DNA of 64,000 bases, from contig NZ_RARB01000004.1 of the NCBI RefSeq assembly GCF_003612015.1, positions 372,001-436,000 of the forward strand. Reading direction: 5' to 3'. The translations under genes were made by a program, and so were the position numbers. The notes below the pieces were generated by a model. The model was not told the origin of the DNA and made no database searches. It saw only the letters and a list, made by a program, of their open reading frames with translations. This DNA is from Pantoea piersonii. GTDB lineage: Bacteria; Pseudomonadota; Gammaproteobacteria; Enterobacterales; Enterobacteriaceae. The first letter of the stretch is position 1; each line of letters begins with the position of its first letter. This document shows positions 62,654-64,000 of this stretch, piece by piece.

Positions 62654-63937
62654 TCAGGCTTTCTCCAGCGCCAGACGAATATCTTCCACCAGATCGCCGG
62701 CGTTCTCGATGCCAATTGAGAGGCGAATGGTGGCGTCGCTGATGCCGATACGCTGCCTGACCGCTTCCGGCACGCCGGAGTGCGTGGTGCTGCCGGGATG
62801 GCTGGCAAGCGACTCGGTGCCGCCGAGACTCACCGCCTGCTTAAACAGCGCCAGCGCGTTAAGAAAGCGGAACGCAGCGGGCTGTCCGCCGACGATATCA
62901 AACGAGAAGGTCGAACCGGCGCCGCTGCACTGCTGGCGGAAGGTGCGGCCTTCGGCGCTGTTCTCATCGAGATAGGGCAGCCACTGCAGCTTCGCCACCT
63001 TTTCATGGCTGCGTAAAAAGGCCGCCACCGCCTCGGCGTTCTGCCAGGCTTTCTCCATGCGCAGCGACAGCGTCTCCAGCGAACGGCCGATCATCCAGCT
63101 GGAGTGCGGATCGAGCTGGGTGCCAATGGCGCTGCGCAGCGCGCGTATTTGGGTAATCAGCGCCTTGCTGCCCATTGCCGCCCCGGCGATCAGATCGGAG
63201 TGGCCGCCGACATATTTGGTTAACGAATAGAGCGACAGATCGGCGCCAAAATTCAGCGGGCGCTGAAACAGAGGACCGAGCAGCGTATTGTCGCAGGCGA
63301 CAACCGGACGCGATCCCTGCTGCTGACCGATCTCATCAGCGATACGCGCAATCAGCGCAATATCAACCAGGCTGTTGGTGGGGTTGGCAGGCGTTTCAAT
63401 CAGGATCAGCGCTACGCGCCCCAGGCTCAGCGCCTGCTGCGCGGCGGCGCGTACTTTTTCTTCATCGGTGCCGTCGCTGAAGCCCACCGGCTCAATATTG
63501 AGGTTGTGCAGGGTCTTGCTCAGCAGCGTCTCGGTGCCGCCGTAAAGCGGCTGCGAGTGGAGGATTACGTCGCCGGGACGCGCAAAGGTCAGCAGGGTAG
63601 TGGAGATGGCCGACATGCCGGATGAGAACAGGGCGCAGCTCTCCGCCTCTTCATAGATCGCCAGACGATCTTCAACGATTTCACTGTTGGGATGATTAAA
63701 GCGCGAATAGACCAGGCCGCCGCTTTTGCCTGCCGGCGGCTCGCGCCGTCCCGCCACGTAATCAAAGAAATCGCGTCCCTCTTCGGCGCTGTTAAAGACA
63801 AAAGTTGACGTCAGGAATACCGGCGGTTTGACCGCGCCTTCCGACAGCCGCGGATCGTAGCCGTAGTTGAGCATCTGGGTTTCCGGATGCAGCTTGCGCT
63901 CGCCGATATGGGTTTTTTTACTGGAGTGGTCAGACAT
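62654..63937 (-). CDS. Cystathionine gamma-synthase family PLP enzyme
   Basis: Fold-type I PLP enzyme of the Cys/Met metabolism family, 427 residues. Internal aldimine lysine K241 lies in [16 protein letters not shown], with [31 protein letters not shown] and [13 protein letters not shown] as family markers. The long form with the extension before [14 protein letters not shown] resembles cystathionine gamma-synthase-like or methionine gamma-lyase-like proteins rather than MetB, and substrate is open. It is convergent with cueO without a gap. The 63 bases at the window end hold its leader, with a TATATT-like box on the minus strand. Confidence 0.85.
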   Translation of the reverse strand: MSDHSSKKTHIGERKLHPETQMLNYGYDPRLSEGAVKPPVFLTSTFVFNSAEEGRDFFDYVAGRREPPAGKSGGLVYSRFNHPNSEIVEDRLAIYEEAESCALFSSGMSAISTTLLTFARPGDVILHSQPLYGGTETLLSKTLHNLNIEPVGFSDGTDEEKVRAAAQQALSLGRVALILIETPANPTNSLVDIALIARIADEIGQQQGSRPVVACDNTLLGPLFQRPLNFGADLSLYSLTKYVGGHSDLIAGAAMGSKALITQIRALRSAIGTQLDPHSSWMIGRSLETLSLRMEKAWQNAEAVAAFLRSHEKVAKLQWLPYLDENSAEGRTFRQQCSGAGSTFSFDIVGGQPAAFRFLNALALFKQAVSLGGTESLASHPGSTTHSGVPEAVRQRIGISDATIRLSIGIENAGDLVEDIRLALEKA

Positions 63938-64000
63938 GGGATCTCCTGCTCAGCGCAGATGTAATATAACGATATGTTGACCACAGGCTATCATGTAGCG

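Overview
The window is a contiguous piece of an enterobacterial chromosome. Gene order from ilvIH through cra, the complete mra/dcw cell-wall and division cluster, lpxC, secM-secA, mutT, yacG-zapD-coaE, guaC, hofC-hofB-ppdD, nadC, ampDE, aroP, pdhR-aceEF-lpd, acnB, yacL, speED, yacC and cueO matches the Escherichia coli/Salmonella 2-3 min region. Proteins are close to E. coli in length and motifs, but the accessory content, a clearly GC-rich third-position bias and a chromosomal class A beta-lactamase point to a non-E. coli member of Enterobacterales. I favour Erwiniaceae (Pantoea/Mixta/Erwinia-like), which is an inference and not proven by the sequence alone.

Layout: (1) 1-3290, ilvI (5' truncated), ilvH and cra, each unit ended by an intrinsic terminator. 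(2) 3649-21538, the mra/dcw cluster read rightward with very tight or overlapping gene junctions (mraZ to ftsZ) followed by lpxC; a MraZ-type operator of 10-bp repeats precedes it, and an internal FtsO-like sponge RNA element is visible inside ftsI. (3) 21559-28479, secM-secA, mutT, the leftward coaE-zapD-yacG set and guaC. (4) 28488-32611, leftward ppdD-hofB-hofC pilin assembly genes, with hofB broken by a 2-nt insertion, then nadC. (5) 32811-38110, ampD-ampE, an inserted GH43/GPH sugar-utilisation pair, and aroP. (6) 38515-48900, pdhR-aceE-aceF-lpd and acnB (pyruvate dehydrogenase and the TCA cycle), with PdhR, CRP-like and ArcA-like sites. (7) 49005-57964, yacL, a class A beta-lactamase and a divergent acid-sugar catabolic locus (MFS porter, 2-hydroxyacid dehydrogenase, DapA-like aldolase, Fe-alcohol dehydrogenase on the minus strand; DUF1537 kinase, PdxA2, DeoR regulator on the plus strand). 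(8) 58339-58604, a small stand-alone type I-F CRISPR array with 32-nt spacers and no cas genes nearby. (9) 58711-63937, speED, yacC, cueO with a MerR-type promoter, and a cystathionine gamma-synthase-family PLP enzyme.

Most of the window is conserved housekeeping. The material deserving a second look is the orphan I-F array with its repeat-lineage structure, the seven-gene acid-sugar locus whose minus-strand branch has no obvious described pathway, a long structured leader between pdhR and aceE, the FtsO-like element in ftsI, the altered SecM arrest motif, the hofB frameshift, and several strong palindromes (speE leader, guaC/hofC junction, ftsZ leader). Comparisons with E. coli or Salmonella are from memory and were not computed here.
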